This document shows, in pieces, positions 26,541-35,904 of a DNA stretch of 64,000 nucleotides (position 1 is its first letter; each line of letters starts with the position of its first letter). Position numbers and translations under genes: made by a program. The notes beneath the pieces are model-generated. The model had not been told where the DNA came from. It worked only from the letters and a program-made list of their open reading frames with translations, and did no database searches. Source of the stretch: Microbacteriaceae bacterium (GTDB lineage: Bacteria > Actinomycetota > Actinomycetes > Actinomycetales > Microbacteriaceae); contig JAIXWK010000002.1 in the NCBI GenBank assembly GCA_027491295.1, positions 122,032-186,031 of the forward strand, read 5' to 3'.

Positions 26541-27194
26541 TTAGCCCTGTTCTTTTAGCTGGTGATACTTGCTAGCTGCCTCAACCCTGGGGTTACCGTC
26601 TTTTGGATCGATGGCCATTAGTTCAAAGATTCGAGTGAGCATGCCCTCAACGGCCCTGACGGTGGTGCCGCGAAGCTCAGCGATCTGCGCGTTGGTCTTT
26701 CCCTCGCTCAGTAGCTGCAACGTCTCAACCTGACGACGAGAAAGTGCCGAGAAAGGACGGTTGCTTGCTAGATCGTGGCGGTATTCCTTGGTGATGGAAT
26801 CTTTGAGCACGGCCTCGATTGCATCGACTAGCTCCTGGCCATTCTGGATTGCACCCTTTCGCAGGTATGCCTGGTTGGACTTCACCATCGAAGCGTCTTT
26901 TTTGCCAAAGCGTGGGTCTGGCAGATTGGTGAGGTAAACAATGCCAACCGCGTGCGCGGCTGGGCTTAGTGAATCAACCAGTTCAAATCCATTAGGGCCT
27001 GGCCCCAGTTCAATGTCCACCACAATGGCATCAGGGTCGATGGACTTCATTGCGCGCTTGGCATCTGCCGCGTTGGCAGCTGTGGTGACGACAAAACCGG
27101 CTGATTCAACAGCTCTAGCCAAGAGGTCTCTCATTAGCGGTTCGTTTTCAACCACTAGAACGTGGCGGTAGGCCTTTGGGTCTGACTTTGGCAT
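26541..27194 (-). CDS. LuxR/NarL-family response regulator
   Basis: 217 residues from the ATG at 27194, chosen because CGGGAG precedes it by about 6 nt; a longer in-frame ORF starts at 27281 but adds a non-conserved stretch. The receiver domain shows VVENEPLMRDLL and the phosphoacceptor D60 in IVVDIELG. A helix-turn-helix C-terminus follows (FSALSRRQVETLQLLSEGKTNAQIAELRGTT split as LuxR-type recognition helix region). It is expressed ahead of its cognate kinase. It is divergent from the nuclease gene at 27291, a possible target. Confidence 0.9.
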   Translation of the reverse strand: MPKSDPKAYRHVLVVENEPLMRDLLARAVESAGFVVTTAANAADAKRAMKSIDPDAIVVDIELGPGPNGFELVDSLSPAAHAVGIVYLTNLPDPRFGKKDASMVKSNQAYLRKGAIQNGQELVDAIEAVLKDSITKEYRHDLASNRPFSALSRRQVETLQLLSEGKTNAQIAELRGTTVRAVEGMLTRIFELMAIDPKDGNPRVEAASKYHQLKEQG

Positions 27195-27290
27195 CTGGCT
27201 CCCGTTGTGAATGTAAGCAAGCATAATCCGAGCACGGGTATCCGCACATATCAACCGAATAATGTCACAACCCTGGGGCAAACTCTAGGC

Positions 27291-28859
27291 ATGCGAAAAA
27301 CTTCTTCCGGACTTAGTTTCGACTCTCGAGACCTTATGCGATCACAATGCTCACACTGCACTCAAGTTTCTGTAGCGCGCGAGTTAGAGGTCAAAGGGCT
27401 TCGCGAGTTGATCGAGCAGTTCTACGTAAAGCCGGACAGCCTTGCAATTCGCTACGGCATGAAATTCGAGAGCGCCTTGGAGCAGGAGCTTTTGCAAAAC
27501 CTGGGTGAACTGGTTCAAGCCCCCAAGCCCCAAACCCTTGAGGCAACCCTGGAGCTGATGCAGCAGGGCGTGCCGGTGATATACCAGGGTGTCCTCAAAG
27601 GTGGTTCTGGGGAGCTTCAGTTCTCAGGACGTCCAGACTTTCTGATTCGCGGTGACTACCGGTTCGAATTCTCCGACGCCGGGCTGACCGCGATCCAGAG
27701 TGGTCAGTGGACCGGAGGCTATGCAGCCTGGGATGCCAAGTTATCCAGCACTGCAAAACCCGACTATCAGATTCAGGTCGGACTTTACGTCGACGTGCTC
27801 AAAGAATTGGGGCTTGAAGCACCGGTGGAGCACGGCTTGATTTTGGGAAATCGCGAGTTTGCAAGATTCGCGGCCGATGCGGTGATCGCCCAGATGATTG
27901 CAAAACGTTCCGCCTATCAAGACAGCGTTCTAGCGCTGATTCAAAAGAATCCAAAGACCCTTGCGGACCTAGGTCCATTGGTTTGTGAGGCATCGAGCTA
28001 CTGCGAGATGTGTGAGTACCCGGCGCTGTGCCGACACATGAGATTTGAGAACAACCACCTACAGCTGGTTGCAGGAATCAAGAAGGCACATATAGAGGCA
28101 CTTGGCCAGCTGGGCATTCACACCATTCGCCAACTGGCAGAACTTGATTCTGGGACCGACAAGCACCCCGCTGAGGTCATTAGGAAGCTGGCACTGCAGG
28201 CCAGGTTGCAGCAAAACTTCTTTGATACCGGCGAGCGCTCCCAGGTTGTAACCGACCCTGAACTGTTGGCGGAGCTGCCAGAACCAAACCCAGGGGATCT
28301 ATTTTTTGACCTCGAGGGCTTCACGTTCTTTGGCGAGCCTGGCGGTTTGGAATACCTCTGGGGTTGGGTCGATGCCAAGGGGGATTTCTTCCACCACTGG
28401 GCGGATGATCGCCAAGGTGAAGAGCAGGCGTACGAGGCATTTATGCAGACCGTTTTACTCAATCGCAAGCGCTACCCGGAGAGTCGGATCTACCACTACG
28501 CGCACTATGAGAAGACTGCGCTTAAGAAGCTAGCCGCAAGAACAGGCAAGTTTGAGTATGAGGTTATGCAGCTGATTGAGAACGGGATCTTTGTTGACCT
28601 TTACCGAGTGGTCGAGAACACTCTGGTGATCTCCGAGGAGCGTTACAGCATCAAAAACCTCGAGAACTTCTACGAGTTTGATCGCTCATCGGACGTCAAA
28701 GAGGCGATGGGCTCAATGGAGTTCTACGACCAGTACCTAAGCACTTTGGCTCAGGATGCGACTGCCGCGGAAAAGCTAAAGCGCCAGGTGATTGCATACA
28801 ACCGAGACGATTGCGCAAGCACACTGGCGCTTTATAAGTGGCTTAGAAACCTTACATAA
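27291..28859 (+). CDS. TM0106-type RecB-like nuclease with RNase H-like domain
   Basis: 522 residues from the ATG at 27291; a longer frame starts at 27207 but overlaps the divergent regulator's leader and is not conserved-looking. The N-terminal half is PD-(D/E)XK-like (GRPDFLIR, then AAWDAKLS) with Cys pairs (SQCSHC near the start, [10 protein letters not shown] near 242-251) that may bind an iron-sulfur cluster or zinc. The C-terminal half has an RNase H-like/exonuclease pattern ([10 protein letters not shown] and [16 protein letters not shown]). A DNA-repair or processing role is inferred from the family. It overlaps the rplA stop region by 8 bp, tail to tail. Confidence 0.85.
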   Translation: MRKTSSGLSFDSRDLMRSQCSHCTQVSVARELEVKGLRELIEQFYVKPDSLAIRYGMKFESALEQELLQNLGELVQAPKPQTLEATLELMQQGVPVIYQGVLKGGSGELQFSGRPDFLIRGDYRFEFSDAGLTAIQSGQWTGGYAAWDAKLSSTAKPDYQIQVGLYVDVLKELGLEAPVEHGLILGNREFARFAADAVIAQMIAKRSAYQDSVLALIQKNPKTLADLGPLVCEASSYCEMCEYPALCRHMRFENNHLQLVAGIKKAHIEALGQLGIHTIRQLAELDSGTDKHPAEVIRKLALQARLQQNFFDTGERSQVVTDPELLAELPEPNPGDLFFDLEGFTFFGEPGGLEYLWGWVDAKGDFFHHWADDRQGEEQAYEAFMQTVLLNRKRYPESRIYHYAHYEKTALKKLAARTGKFEYEVMQLIENGIFVDLYRVVENTLVISEERYSIKNLENFYEFDRSSDVKEAMGSMEFYDQYLSTLAQDATAAEKLKRQVIAYNRDDCASTLALYKWLRNLT

Positions 28860-29544
28860 AGGTTGCGGTGTCCAAAGGAATGCCAGGACCGAAAGTGGTC
28901 GCTACGGCACCCTTTAGAAGGTACTTACCCTTTGAGGTAGAAGGCTTTAGACGAACAACCTCATCCATTGCGGCGTTTAGGTTCTCAGTTAGCTGAACCT
29001 GAGTGAAGCTTGCCTTACCAATGATGAAGTGAAGGTTGGACTGCTTGTCAATGCGGAAGTCGATCTTTCCACCCTTGATGTCAGTAACGGCCTTAGCGGT
29101 GTCCATGGTTACGGTTCCGGTCTTTGGGTTAGGCATTAGGTTACGAGGACCTAGAACCTTACCTAGACGACCAACCTTGCCCATTAGGTCTGGGGTTGCA
29201 ACTGCGTAGTCGAAGTCGACCCAGCCAGCCTCAACCTTGGCGATTAGCTCATCGCCACCGACCTCGTCGGCTCCAGCCTCACGAGCTGCGTCTGCTGCGG
29301 CACCATTTGCAAACACGATTACTCGGGCTACTTTTCCAGTTCCGTGAGGGAGAGATACCGTGCCACGGATCATCTGGTCAGCCTTACGAGGGTCCACTCC
29401 AAGCTTGAGTGCAACCTCGATGGTTGAGTTGGTCTTCTTACCTGCGGTGTCGATCGCAAGTGCGGCAGCCTCTTCTGCGTTGTAGAGCTTGCCTTCTTGG
29501 ATCTTTGCTGCGGCCTCGTTATAGGCCTTTGAGCGCTTTGCCAT
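28852..29544 (-). CDS. rplA: 50S ribosomal protein L1
   Basis: 230 residues from the ATG at 29544 ([15 protein letters not shown]), preceded by AAAGGA at about 8 nt; an in-frame start at 29565 adds seven residues and is less likely. The sequence shows L1 landmarks: [47 protein letters not shown] and [14 protein letters not shown]1 binds 23S rRNA at the mobile stalk and often represses the L11 operon by binding its mRNA. It lies downstream of rplK. Confidence 0.97.
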   Translation of the reverse strand: MAKRSKAYNEAAAKIQEGKLYNAEEAAALAIDTAGKKTNSTIEVALKLGVDPRKADQMIRGTVSLPHGTGKVARVIVFANGAAADAAREAGADEVGGDELIAKVEAGWVDFDYAVATPDLMGKVGRLGKVLGPRNLMPNPKTGTVTMDTAKAVTDIKGGKIDFRIDKQSNLHFIIGKASFTQVQLTENLNAAMDEVVRLKPSTSKGKYLLKGAVATTFGPGIPLDTATFM

Positions 29545-29565
29545 TCTGCTTTTCCTTTCGGTCAC

Positions 29566-29604
29566 AGTCCGTGGTTCTAAGGGGCGCTAACCCCTCCCAC
29601 GACT
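29566..29604 (-). promoter_or_regulatory. Possible L1-binding hairpin between rplK and rplA
   Basis: On the minus strand AGTCGTGGGAGGGG pairs with CCCC then CCACGGACT, giving a two-part stem around TTAGCG. L1 autoregulation through an mRNA mimic of its rRNA site is known for this operon in other bacteria. Here only the hairpin and its position support it. Confidence 0.4.
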
Positions 29605-29625
29605 ATTTATGTTTGGTTATTGGGT

Positions 29626-30057
29626 TTATAGCTCGGTGGTGATGCCCATTGAGCGGGCAGTTCCAGCGATGATCTTTGCTGCTGCTTCGACGTCGTTAGC
29701 GTTTAGGTCGCTCATCTTCGCCTCTGCAATCTTCAACACCTGGTCACGGGATAGCTTTGCAACCTTCACGGTGTGAGGGGTTGCGCTTCCCTTCTGAACT
29801 CCAGCTGCCTTCTTGATTAGCTCAGCGGCAGGAGGGGTCTTCAGAATGAAGGTGAATGAACGGTCTTCGTAAACGGTGATCTCAACCGGTACTACGTTGC
29901 CACGCTGGTCAGCGGTAGCTGCGTTGTACTGGGTGCAGAACTCCATGATGTTTACACCGTGCTGACCTAGAGCAGGTCCGATAGGTGGAGCTGGGTTAGC
30001 AGCGCCAGCCTGGATCTGAAGCTTGATCAGACCGGTGACTTTCTTCTTGGGTGCCAT
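29626..30057 (-). CDS. rplK: 50S ribosomal protein L11
   Basis: 143 residues, the usual L11 length. The start [40 protein letters not shown] includes the proline-rich [10 protein letters not shown] linker region, and the C-terminal rRNA-binding domain ends in [19 protein letters not shown]11 forms the stalk base with 23S rRNA and takes part in GTPase activation and RelA signalling. The gene order secE-nusG-rplK-rplA is the classical one. Confidence 0.98.
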   Translation of the reverse strand: MAPKKKVTGLIKLQIQAGAANPAPPIGPALGQHGVNIMEFCTQYNAATADQRGNVVPVEITVYEDRSFTFILKTPPAAELIKKAAGVQKGSATPHTVKVAKLSRDQVLKIAEAKMSDLNANDVEAAAKIIAGTARSMGITTEL

Positions 30058-30078
30058 GTTGTTTTCTTTTCTCTCTTA

Positions 30079-30912
30079 TTAGTTCAGTGGTCCGACTTGG
30101 TCAAAAGACAGCTCCACTGGAGTCTCACGCTCGAATAGCGAAACTAGAACGGTGATCTTGCCAGAGGCTGGGTTGATCTCCGAAATTGTGCCTGGAAGGC
30201 CAGCGAATGAGCCGTCCTTGATCATGATGGATTCGCCAACCGAGAAGTCGATCTTTACTGGGATCGTTCTGCCCTTGGCCTTGCCGCCGGATGAAATTGC
30301 AGCCTTAGCGCTCTTGACCTCTTCGGTTTCCTCAGGAGTGAATAGCGGCTTTAGCATTTCAAAAGCCTCGTTTGGACGAAGTGGAGTTGGGTGCTGGCTA
30401 TTGCCAACGAAACCTGTAACCGCAGGAGTGTGGCGCACTAGCGACCAGGTGTCCTCGGTCATTTCCATACGGACTAGAACGTATCCAGGGATACGCACCT
30501 TGGAAACTAGCTTGCGCTGACCGTTCTTGATCTCGATGGTCTCTTCCATTGGGACCTCGATCTGGAAGACCTGGTCACCGCCGGCCAAAGCTGCTCGACG
30601 AACTTCGATGTTTTGCTTTACGCGACGCTCGTAACCTGCGTAGGAGTGGATAACAAACCACTTACCGTCCTGCTCGCGAAGTTCCTGACGGAACTTGCGG
30701 TACGGGTCATCCTCGGCTGCTGCTGCATCGGCTGCAACAACCTCTGCCTCGGAAGGAACCTCTTCGATTTGGAAACCGTCGAGCTCGTGCTCTGCCTCAA
30801 CCTCTGCGAGGTCTAGGTCGTCCTCGTCTAGGTCGGTGTTCTCGTTCACTGTGTCCTCGGACTGAGCCATTGGCTCAGTTTCCTCGGTGTCGCTGAAGTT
30901 TAGGTCTGACAC
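30079..30912 (-). CDS. nusG: Transcription elongation/antitermination factor NusG
   Basis: 277 residues from the GTG at 30912 (MSDLNFSDTEETEP), which has AGAGGA just upstream and follows the secE stop by about 10 bp; a longer ORF from 30948 would overlap secE. Residues 1 to about 90 are a strongly acidic low-complexity extension, as in other actinobacteria. The NGN domain follows (GKWFVIHSYAGYERRVKQNIEVR, then VRMEMTEDTWSLVRHTPAVTGFVG). A C-terminal KOW domain (GESIMIKDGSFAGLPGTI) follows. NusG links RNA polymerase with Rho or S10. Confidence 0.96.
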   Translation of the reverse strand: MSDLNFSDTEETEPMAQSEDTVNENTDLDEDDLDLAEVEAEHELDGFQIEEVPSEAEVVAADAAAAEDDPYRKFRQELREQDGKWFVIHSYAGYERRVKQNIEVRRAALAGGDQVFQIEVPMEETIEIKNGQRKLVSKVRIPGYVLVRMEMTEDTWSLVRHTPAVTGFVGNSQHPTPLRPNEAFEMLKPLFTPEETEEVKSAKAAISSGGKAKGRTIPVKIDFSVGESIMIKDGSFAGLPGTISEINPASGKITVLVSLFERETPVELSFDQVGPLN

Positions 30913-30922
30913 AAATTCCTCT

Positions 30923-31186
30923 TTATCCTGCAAATACGAAGGTGACAACGTTGTAGAAGACCCAGTCCAGGCCGCTGATGATTGCCATCACTACCGCCAC
31001 GAAACCAAGCACTACACCGGTGTAGTTGATTAGCTCTTTGCGGGTAGGTCTGGTGACCTTCCCAAGCTCTGCAACCACCTGACGGAAAAACAGCGATCCG
31101 CGCTGAAGCGGGTTCTTGGTCTTAGCCTTTTCCGCTTTCGCGGCTTCAACTAAGTCTTCAGAGGCGTTCTGTGTCTCTTCTGACAT
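30923..31186 (-). CDS. secE: Preprotein translocase subunit SecE
   Basis: 87 residues: an acidic N-terminal tail, an amphipathic helix with the family pattern (RQVVAELGKVTRPTRKELINYT) and a single membrane helix (GVVLGFVAVVMAIISGLDWVFYNV). SecE clamps the SecY channel in the inner membrane. It lies between tRNA-Trp and nusG, the common arrangement. Confidence 0.96.
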   Translation of the reverse strand: MSEETQNASEDLVEAAKAEKAKTKNPLQRGSLFFRQVVAELGKVTRPTRKELINYTGVVLGFVAVVMAIISGLDWVFYNVVTFVFAG

Positions 31187-31208
31187 TTGTCATCCTTCTT
31201 TGTTAGCG

Positions 31209-31281
31209 CAGGGCGGACAGGACTCGAACCTGCAACTTGCGGTTTTGGAGACCGCTGCTCTACCAATTGAACTACCGCCCT
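31209..31281 (-). tRNA. trnW: tRNA-Trp (anticodon CCA)
   Basis: On the minus strand AGGGCGG pairs with CCGCCCT, discriminator G. The anticodon stem-loop is CGGTCTCCAAAACCG with CCA in the loop, and the T-arm carries GGTTCGAGTCC. No CCA tail is encoded. It is upstream of secE. Confidence 0.97.
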
Positions 31282-31479
31282 AACGTTGCCATCTACATCA
31301 ACCTGAACAGACACGAGGCTTGGTTTCAAGTGTCACCTGAGAAAGGCAGACTTCTAGATTGAATCTATTAGTTTGATTTTTCGCCAGATTAGTTTGGGCA
31401 GATGTCAACTTGAAAGAGTTTAGGGGTAAAGACGGGGATATGCAACGGGAATTCTGGCCTGAAACCTGCGAAACCTAAG

Positions 31480-31485
31480 TATTCT
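31480..31485 (+). promoter_or_regulatory. -10 element of the aminotransferase gene (leaderless)
   Basis: TATTCT followed by a 7-nt spacer and the ATG at 31493. No Shine-Dalgarno is present in between, so the transcript should start at or within a base of the start codon. Confidence 0.6.
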
Positions 31486-31492
31486 TTTAGGC

Positions 31493-32692
31493 ATGTCCGC
31501 AAACCGTATTTCTCAAAGAATCGCTGCCATCGCAGAGAGTGCAACGCTCAAAGTTGATGCCAAGGCCAAAGCTCTCAAGGCCGAGGGCAAGGATGTCATT
31601 TCCTTCGCCGCCGGAGAGCCAGATTTCGCCACCCCGCAGCACATCGTCGAGGCAGCTGTTCTAGCAGTTCGCGACCCTAAGAATCACCGCTACACCCCGG
31701 CAGCTGGTCTGCCAGAACTTCGCGAGGCAATCGTTGAGAAGACCAAGCGTGACTCGGGTACCGAAGTCACTGCGGCGCAGGTAATCGTCACCAACGGTGG
31801 CAAGCAGGCCGTTTACCAGGCATTTGCAGTGATCTTGGACCCGCAGGATGAGGTCTTGGTTCCAACCCCTTACTGGACCACCTACCCGGAGGCAATCAAA
31901 CTTGCCGGTGGCAAGCAGGTCGACGTATTCGCTGGTAGCGACCAGGACTACAAGGTCACGGTTGCTCAGCTAGAGGCTGCTTACACCCCGAAGACCAAGG
32001 CACTTTTGCTTTGCTCACCATCCAACCCAACGGGTGCGGTTTACACCAAAGAAGAGATCTTGGCGATTGGCCAGTGGGTAGCTTCCAAGCCAAACCTCTG
32101 GGTGGTATCGGATGAGATTTACCAAAACCTGACCTATGACGGCCTTTACGCCTACTCGATCACCGAGTTGGTTCCAGAGCTTGCTGACCGCACCATCATG
32201 GTCAACGGTGTTGCCAAGACATACGCGATGACCGGTTGGCGCTTGGGTTGGATGGTTGCCCCACTGGATGCAGCCAAGGCTGCTGCAAACCTGCAGTCGC
32301 ACCTATCTTCAAACGTTTCCAACATCTCCCAGCGGGCAGCACTTGCTGCTCTGACCGGCGACCAGCAGCCGGTGCAGGAGATGCTCGCAGCATTTGATCG
32401 TCGCAGACAGCTTGCGGTTTCCGAGATGAACAAGGTTCAAGGTGTTATTACCCCAACCCCAAAGGGTGCCTTCTACATCTACAGCGATGTCTCCGGTCTT
32501 TTGGGTAAGAACTGGGGTGGCAAGCAGATCAACAGCTCGCTGGAACTTTGTGACTACGCGCTTGATGCGGCCGAGGTTGCGATGGTTCCGGGTGAAGCCT
32601 TTGGACCTTCGGGTTATGTTCGCCTCAGCTACGCACTGGGCGATGACCAATTGGTTGCGGGCATTCAGCGCTTGCAGCGCCTGTTTAGCTAA
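31493..32692 (+). CDS. Aspartate aminotransferase, class I/II PLP-dependent
   Basis: 399 residues, full length for the fold-type I aspartate aminotransferase of the 1-beta group. Landmarks: [13 protein letters not shown] at the N-terminus, [21 protein letters not shown] and the PLP-lysine segment [17 protein letters not shown], with the final conserved arginine in GYVRLSYA. It transfers amino groups between aspartate and 2-oxoglutarate; other substrates such as prephenate cannot be excluded. It ends in a 4-bp stop overlap with convergent murB. Confidence 0.93.
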   Translation: MSANRISQRIAAIAESATLKVDAKAKALKAEGKDVISFAAGEPDFATPQHIVEAAVLAVRDPKNHRYTPAAGLPELREAIVEKTKRDSGTEVTAAQVIVTNGGKQAVYQAFAVILDPQDEVLVPTPYWTTYPEAIKLAGGKQVDVFAGSDQDYKVTVAQLEAAYTPKTKALLLCSPSNPTGAVYTKEEILAIGQWVASKPNLWVVSDEIYQNLTYDGLYAYSITELVPELADRTIMVNGVAKTYAMTGWRLGWMVAPLDAAKAAANLQSHLSSNVSNISQRAALAALTGDQQPVQEMLAAFDRRRQLAVSEMNKVQGVITPTPKGAFYIYSDVSGLLGKNWGGKQINSSLELCDYALDAAEVAMVPGEAFGPSGYVRLSYALGDDQLVAGIQRLQRLFS

Positions 32693-33741
32693 AAGCCAAT
32701 CAGGTTAGGTTCTGGCACAAGGTTTATGCCCCAGGTTGCGGCTACCCGCTCCTGAATAAACCTTGCAAGTTCAATGATTTCTTTGGACTTAGCTCCCCCG
32801 CCATTTGTGATCGCGAGGGCATGCTTATCGCTGACCTTGGCCTTTGATCCAGGCAGCGCGTAGCCCTTTGGGATGCCGGAGTTTTCAATCAACCAACCAG
32901 CGGAAAGCTTGAATTTCTCGCCATCGTCCATCGACCACTTTTGCATGTCCTGAGGGAATTCCAAGGCCTTGATTTTTGAGACCACTGGGTTGGTGAAGAA
33001 GCTACCGCAGCTCACACTCGATGGGTCAGATGCCTGAACCACCATGCCCTTGGATGTGCGGAGTTCAATCACAGTGTCGCGAACCACCTGCAGTGGCAAC
33101 TGCGATCCGTAAGGTTCACCGAGGTGATTTGTGATCTGACCCGATGCCATCGGAATGCTCAATCCGCCAAGCTTTTGCAGCTCAAACTCAACCCAGCCAA
33201 TCACACCGCGAAGGCCATGCTTGAGAGCGCTGTCGCGGTATGAAAACTCAAAGAATTCGGCAGGCTTTACCTCGACCTCAAAGGTCTCAAAGTCCAAGAA
33301 TTCGATGTGCTTGATGGTCTCGGAAACCTCTTGGCCGTAGCCGCCAACATTCTGAACTGGAGTTGCTCCAACACTTCCTGGGATGCCGCTCATGGCCTCG
33401 ATACCGGCGTAGCCGTGCTCAACTGCCCAGGCTACAAATTCGTCCCAGCCTTCGCCGGCTTGCACCCGGACGGTGACCGAGGTCTCAGATTCGCTGACGA
33501 TTTCTTTGCCGAGATTAGCAACCAGAATCACATCGAGACTGGAGATGTCATCGGCGAAAACGGTGTTAGAGCCGCCGGCCAAAATTTGGTAATTCGACTC
33601 TTCATTCCAAGCCTCAAGCACCGTCTCGTAAAGCTCTTTTGTGCTCTCGCATTTGGTTAGAGATTTTGGCTTTCCACCAACTTGCATCGTGGTGTATTTG
33701 GCCATTACCTCAATGGGGACCTGACTCAAAACTGCACCCAA
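32689..33741 (-). CDS. murB: UDP-N-acetylenolpyruvoylglucosamine reductase
   Basis: 350 residues. The FAD-binding domain shows [25 protein letters not shown] and [23 protein letters not shown]. The catalytic serine lies in [11 protein letters not shown] and the C-terminal Glu region is E-rich (VPEPNLIGF). MurB makes UDP-MurNAc for peptidoglycan with NADPH. The start overlaps the HadB-like gene by 16 bp, so it is probably translated from the same mRNA as the two dehydratase genes. Confidence 0.95.
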   Translation of the reverse strand: MGAVLSQVPIEVMAKYTTMQVGGKPKSLTKCESTKELYETVLEAWNEESNYQILAGGSNTVFADDISSLDVILVANLGKEIVSESETSVTVRVQAGEGWDEFVAWAVEHGYAGIEAMSGIPGSVGATPVQNVGGYGQEVSETIKHIEFLDFETFEVEVKPAEFFEFSYRDSALKHGLRGVIGWVEFELQKLGGLSIPMASGQITNHLGEPYGSQLPLQVVRDTVIELRTSKGMVVQASDPSSVSCGSFFTNPVVSKIKALEFPQDMQKWSMDDGEKFKLSAGWLIENSGIPKGYALPGSKAKVSDKHALAITNGGGAKSKEIIELARFIQERVAATWGINLVPEPNLIGF

Positions 33742-34142
33742 GCCTGGGACTTGCCCAATACGGTGTTCTCTTCAAACGTGGTGGTTAGGTCAACTCGAGC
33801 ACGCTTAGTTTCTTCCTCCAAAGCGCCAATGGTTGCTGTCACACTCAAAGCGGCGTGACCCTTGGCTGGAACCACAACAGGCTTGGTGAATCTAACTCCG
33901 TAGTCCACAACCTGACCTGCGTCACCGACCCAAGAAACCACCGGCTGGATTGAGATACCCATGGTCAACATTCCGTGGGCCAGAACACCTGGCAAGCCAA
34001 CCGCCTGAGCAATGTCATCGCGGTAGTGAATGGTGTTGAAATCCCCTGATGCGCCGGCATAGCGAACCAGTGAGTCACGCGTGATCTTGTAATCCTGCTG
34101 GGCAACAACATCGCCAACGGTTAGCTCTTCAAATTTAGGCAT
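33726..34142 (-). CDS. MaoC-family (R)-hydroxyacyl dehydratase, HadB-like
   Basis: 138 residues with a hotdog fold. The hydratase-2 motif is intact: GDFNTIHYRDDIAQAVGLPGV then AHGMLTMG, holding the catalytic Asp and His. In mycobacteria HadB pairs with HadA as the catalytic subunit of a fatty-acid elongation dehydratase; the same pair beside murB is common in actinobacteria, including those without mycolic acids. Substrate here is unknown. It overlaps the upstream HadA-like gene by one base. Confidence 0.88.
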   Translation of the reverse strand: MPKFEELTVGDVVAQQDYKITRDSLVRYAGASGDFNTIHYRDDIAQAVGLPGVLAHGMLTMGISIQPVVSWVGDAGQVVDYGVRFTKPVVVPAKGHAALSVTATIGALEEETKRARVDLTTTFEENTVLGKSQAWVQF

Positions 34143-34579
34143 TACTCTCCCCTCACAACCAGGGTTGAAATTGCGGTGCAGACCAACTTGTCTGCGGCAT
34201 CAAAAATCTCGGTCTCAAAGGTAACCATGTGGTTTCCACCGAGGCTCTTCACGCTGGCAACAGTGAGCTCGGAAGTGAGTTCATCGCCGGCAATGATTGG
34301 GCGCTGGTAAACAAAGCGCTGGTCACCATGAACCACCCGGGAGAAGTCAATCTTGGCCTCAGGATCAGACAGCACGAGCGTAAGGCTCTGCTCCTGGATC
34401 ACAACTGGGAAGGTTGGTGGCACAACTAGGTCTGCATAACCCTTGGATTGCGCGAATCCCAGGTCCTGAGATTCCTTTGCTGCCATGACAGCTTTTGCGA
34501 ATTCGCGCACCTTCTCTCGACCCACCAAATAGCTGGAGGTCCTGGGGTAGCGCTTGCCTTGAATGTCCGGATTCACCAT
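34142..34579 (-). CDS. MaoC N-terminal-like dehydratase subunit, HadA-like
   Basis: 145 residues with a hotdog fold (YLVGREKVREFAKAV, VVPPTFPVVIQ, HGDQRFVYQRPIIAGDELTSELTV). It lacks the D/H catalytic motif seen in its partner, as expected of the stabilising subunit. It is the first gene of hadA-hadB-murB. The ATG lies exactly 6 nt after TAGCCT (minus strand 34591-34586), so it is probably leaderless. Confidence 0.86.
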   Translation of the reverse strand: MVNPDIQGKRYPRTSSYLVGREKVREFAKAVMAAKESQDLGFAQSKGYADLVVPPTFPVVIQEQSLTLVLSDPEAKIDFSRVVHGDQRFVYQRPIIAGDELTSELTVASVKSLGGNHMVTFETEIFDAADKLVCTAISTLVVRGE

Positions 34580-34595
34580 AGGATAAGGCTAGTCT
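34580..34595. promoter_or_regulatory. Divergent -10 elements for hadA-like gene and P450
   Basis: Minus strand TAGCCT (34591-34586) with a 6-nt spacer to the ATG at 34579. Plus strand TAGTCT at 34590-34595, which would give a short 5' UTR carrying GAGGTGAAG before the P450 ATG. The two hexamers overlap by two bases. Confidence 0.55.
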
Positions 34596-34623
34596 CAATG
34601 CTCTTTTCTCGAGGTGAAGAACA

Positions 34624-35658
34624 ATGAAGTCATTTACCGATGAGCCGAATAAAGCAATTCTCGGCTACAACGCTGTTCGCGATGCAGCGAAAGATTGGGA
34701 GCAGTACTCCTCAAATCTGCAGGGCGATCGTGACGTCAGGGATTACCCGCAACTTCCGCTAGAGGTGGACCCTCCAGCCCACACCTCCTATCGCCATGCC
34801 ATTCAGTCGCTGTTTCTTCGCCCGAAGCTAGAAGAGCTAAAACCTAAGTTTGAGGACCTTGCCAAAGACCTGCTTGAAAAGCTCGGCGGCAGGGGTGAGA
34901 TAGATGTCTACACCGAAATTTCTCTGCCCTATGTGGTTGGTTGCCTAACCTTGATTTACAACCGTCCGCAGGATTTTGATGAGTGGATCTCCTGGGGGCC
35001 AGATGTTTGGACTGCAGAGTCACCGACCAGATCCGGCAAGACCCTGCACGGCTATTTGGCAAGGGTGTTTGAAGAAGAACCCAAGGATGATGTCTGGGGC
35101 TTTATCAGATCTACCAGGCCACTTGGAGAGCCCCTAACCGAGGCTGAGTTCAGAGGCTATGCCAGCGTGCTTTTGGCCGGCGGTCGTGACACTGTTATCA
35201 AACTTATTTCAGGCTTGGTTTGGCACCTTCTAAATAAGCCTGAGGACCTTGCCGCTCTCAAAGAAGACCCTTCGCTAGAGCGCTCAATCATCAATGAGCT
35301 GCTTAGATTTCTAACGCCCCTGCCGGCAATCGAAAGAATCAAAACCGACGAGACTTCAGAGGCTGAGCCGGTTTACCATCGGTTGCACTTTGCTTCTGCA
35401 AACTATGACGAATCGATTTGGGAAGCTCCGGATCAGGTCAACATCTACCGAGGCAAGCAACCGCATCTAGCCTTCGGCTACGGCCCTCACGCATGCATTG
35501 GAATGAATCTTGCCGAGTACGAGGCCAGAGCCTTCATCACCAGTTTTTTGACGGTTGTCGACAAGCTAAAGCTCAGTAACTTCGAGCTGATTTGGGATGA
35601 GATTTCGGGCACCAAATTCTTGGCTGACCTGAGAAATGTCAGGGTATTGATGTGGTAG
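34624..35658 (+). CDS. Cytochrome P450, short form
   Basis: 344 residues, about 50-60 shorter than typical bacterial P450s; the N-terminal A-helix/beta-1 part is missing and the protein begins at the B-helix-like LGYNAVRDAAKD. The rest is intact: DPPAHTSYR, the I-helix motif LLAGGRDT, ExxR as NELLR and the haem-binding FGYGPHACIG with Cys291 as thiolate ligand. The ATG has a good SD (GAGGTGAAG), so this start looks real. Substrate and redox partner are unknown, although an FprA-type reductase is encoded at 51538-52893. Its final TGG-TAG overlaps the opposite-strand tRNA-Met 3' end. Confidence 0.88.
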   Translation: MKSFTDEPNKAILGYNAVRDAAKDWEQYSSNLQGDRDVRDYPQLPLEVDPPAHTSYRHAIQSLFLRPKLEELKPKFEDLAKDLLEKLGGRGEIDVYTEISLPYVVGCLTLIYNRPQDFDEWISWGPDVWTAESPTRSGKTLHGYLARVFEEEPKDDVWGFIRSTRPLGEPLTEAEFRGYASVLLAGGRDTVIKLISGLVWHLLNKPEDLAALKEDPSLERSIINELLRFLTPLPAIERIKTDETSEAEPVYHRLHFASANYDESIWEAPDQVNIYRGKQPHLAFGYGPHACIGMNLAEYEARAFITSFLTVVDKLKLSNFELIWDEISGTKFLADLRNVRVLMW

Positions 35659-35729
35659 CTGAGGCGGGGCACGATCCCGCGACCTCACGATTATGAGTCG
35701 TGCGCTCTAACCAACTGAGCTACTCAGCC
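35653..35729 (-). tRNA. trnM: tRNA-Met (anticodon CAT), CCA encoded
   Basis: On the minus strand GGCTGAG pairs with CTCAGCT (one G-U), discriminator A, then an encoded CCA. The anticodon arm is CACGACTCATAATCGTG with CAT in the loop. It is most like elongator tRNA-Met; a lysidine-modified Ile tRNA also has CAT and cannot be ruled out. The mature end lies within the P450 stop region on the other strand. Confidence 0.92.
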
Positions 35730-35761
35730 TCGAACTGCAGCGAATAAACCCACTGTCGATC

Positions 35762-35834
<73 letters not shown>

Positions 35835-35904
35835 GTTAGCCTAAAAGGCAACCGCACAAGATTAGCACTAGCGGTGGGCGCTAGGCAAACGACAAATTTA
35901 GAAT

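Noticed and set aside
27207-27290. N-terminal extension of the RecB-like nuclease
   Set aside because: It overlaps the divergent regulator's leader and adds no family-like sequence; the ATG at 27291 begins the conserved part.
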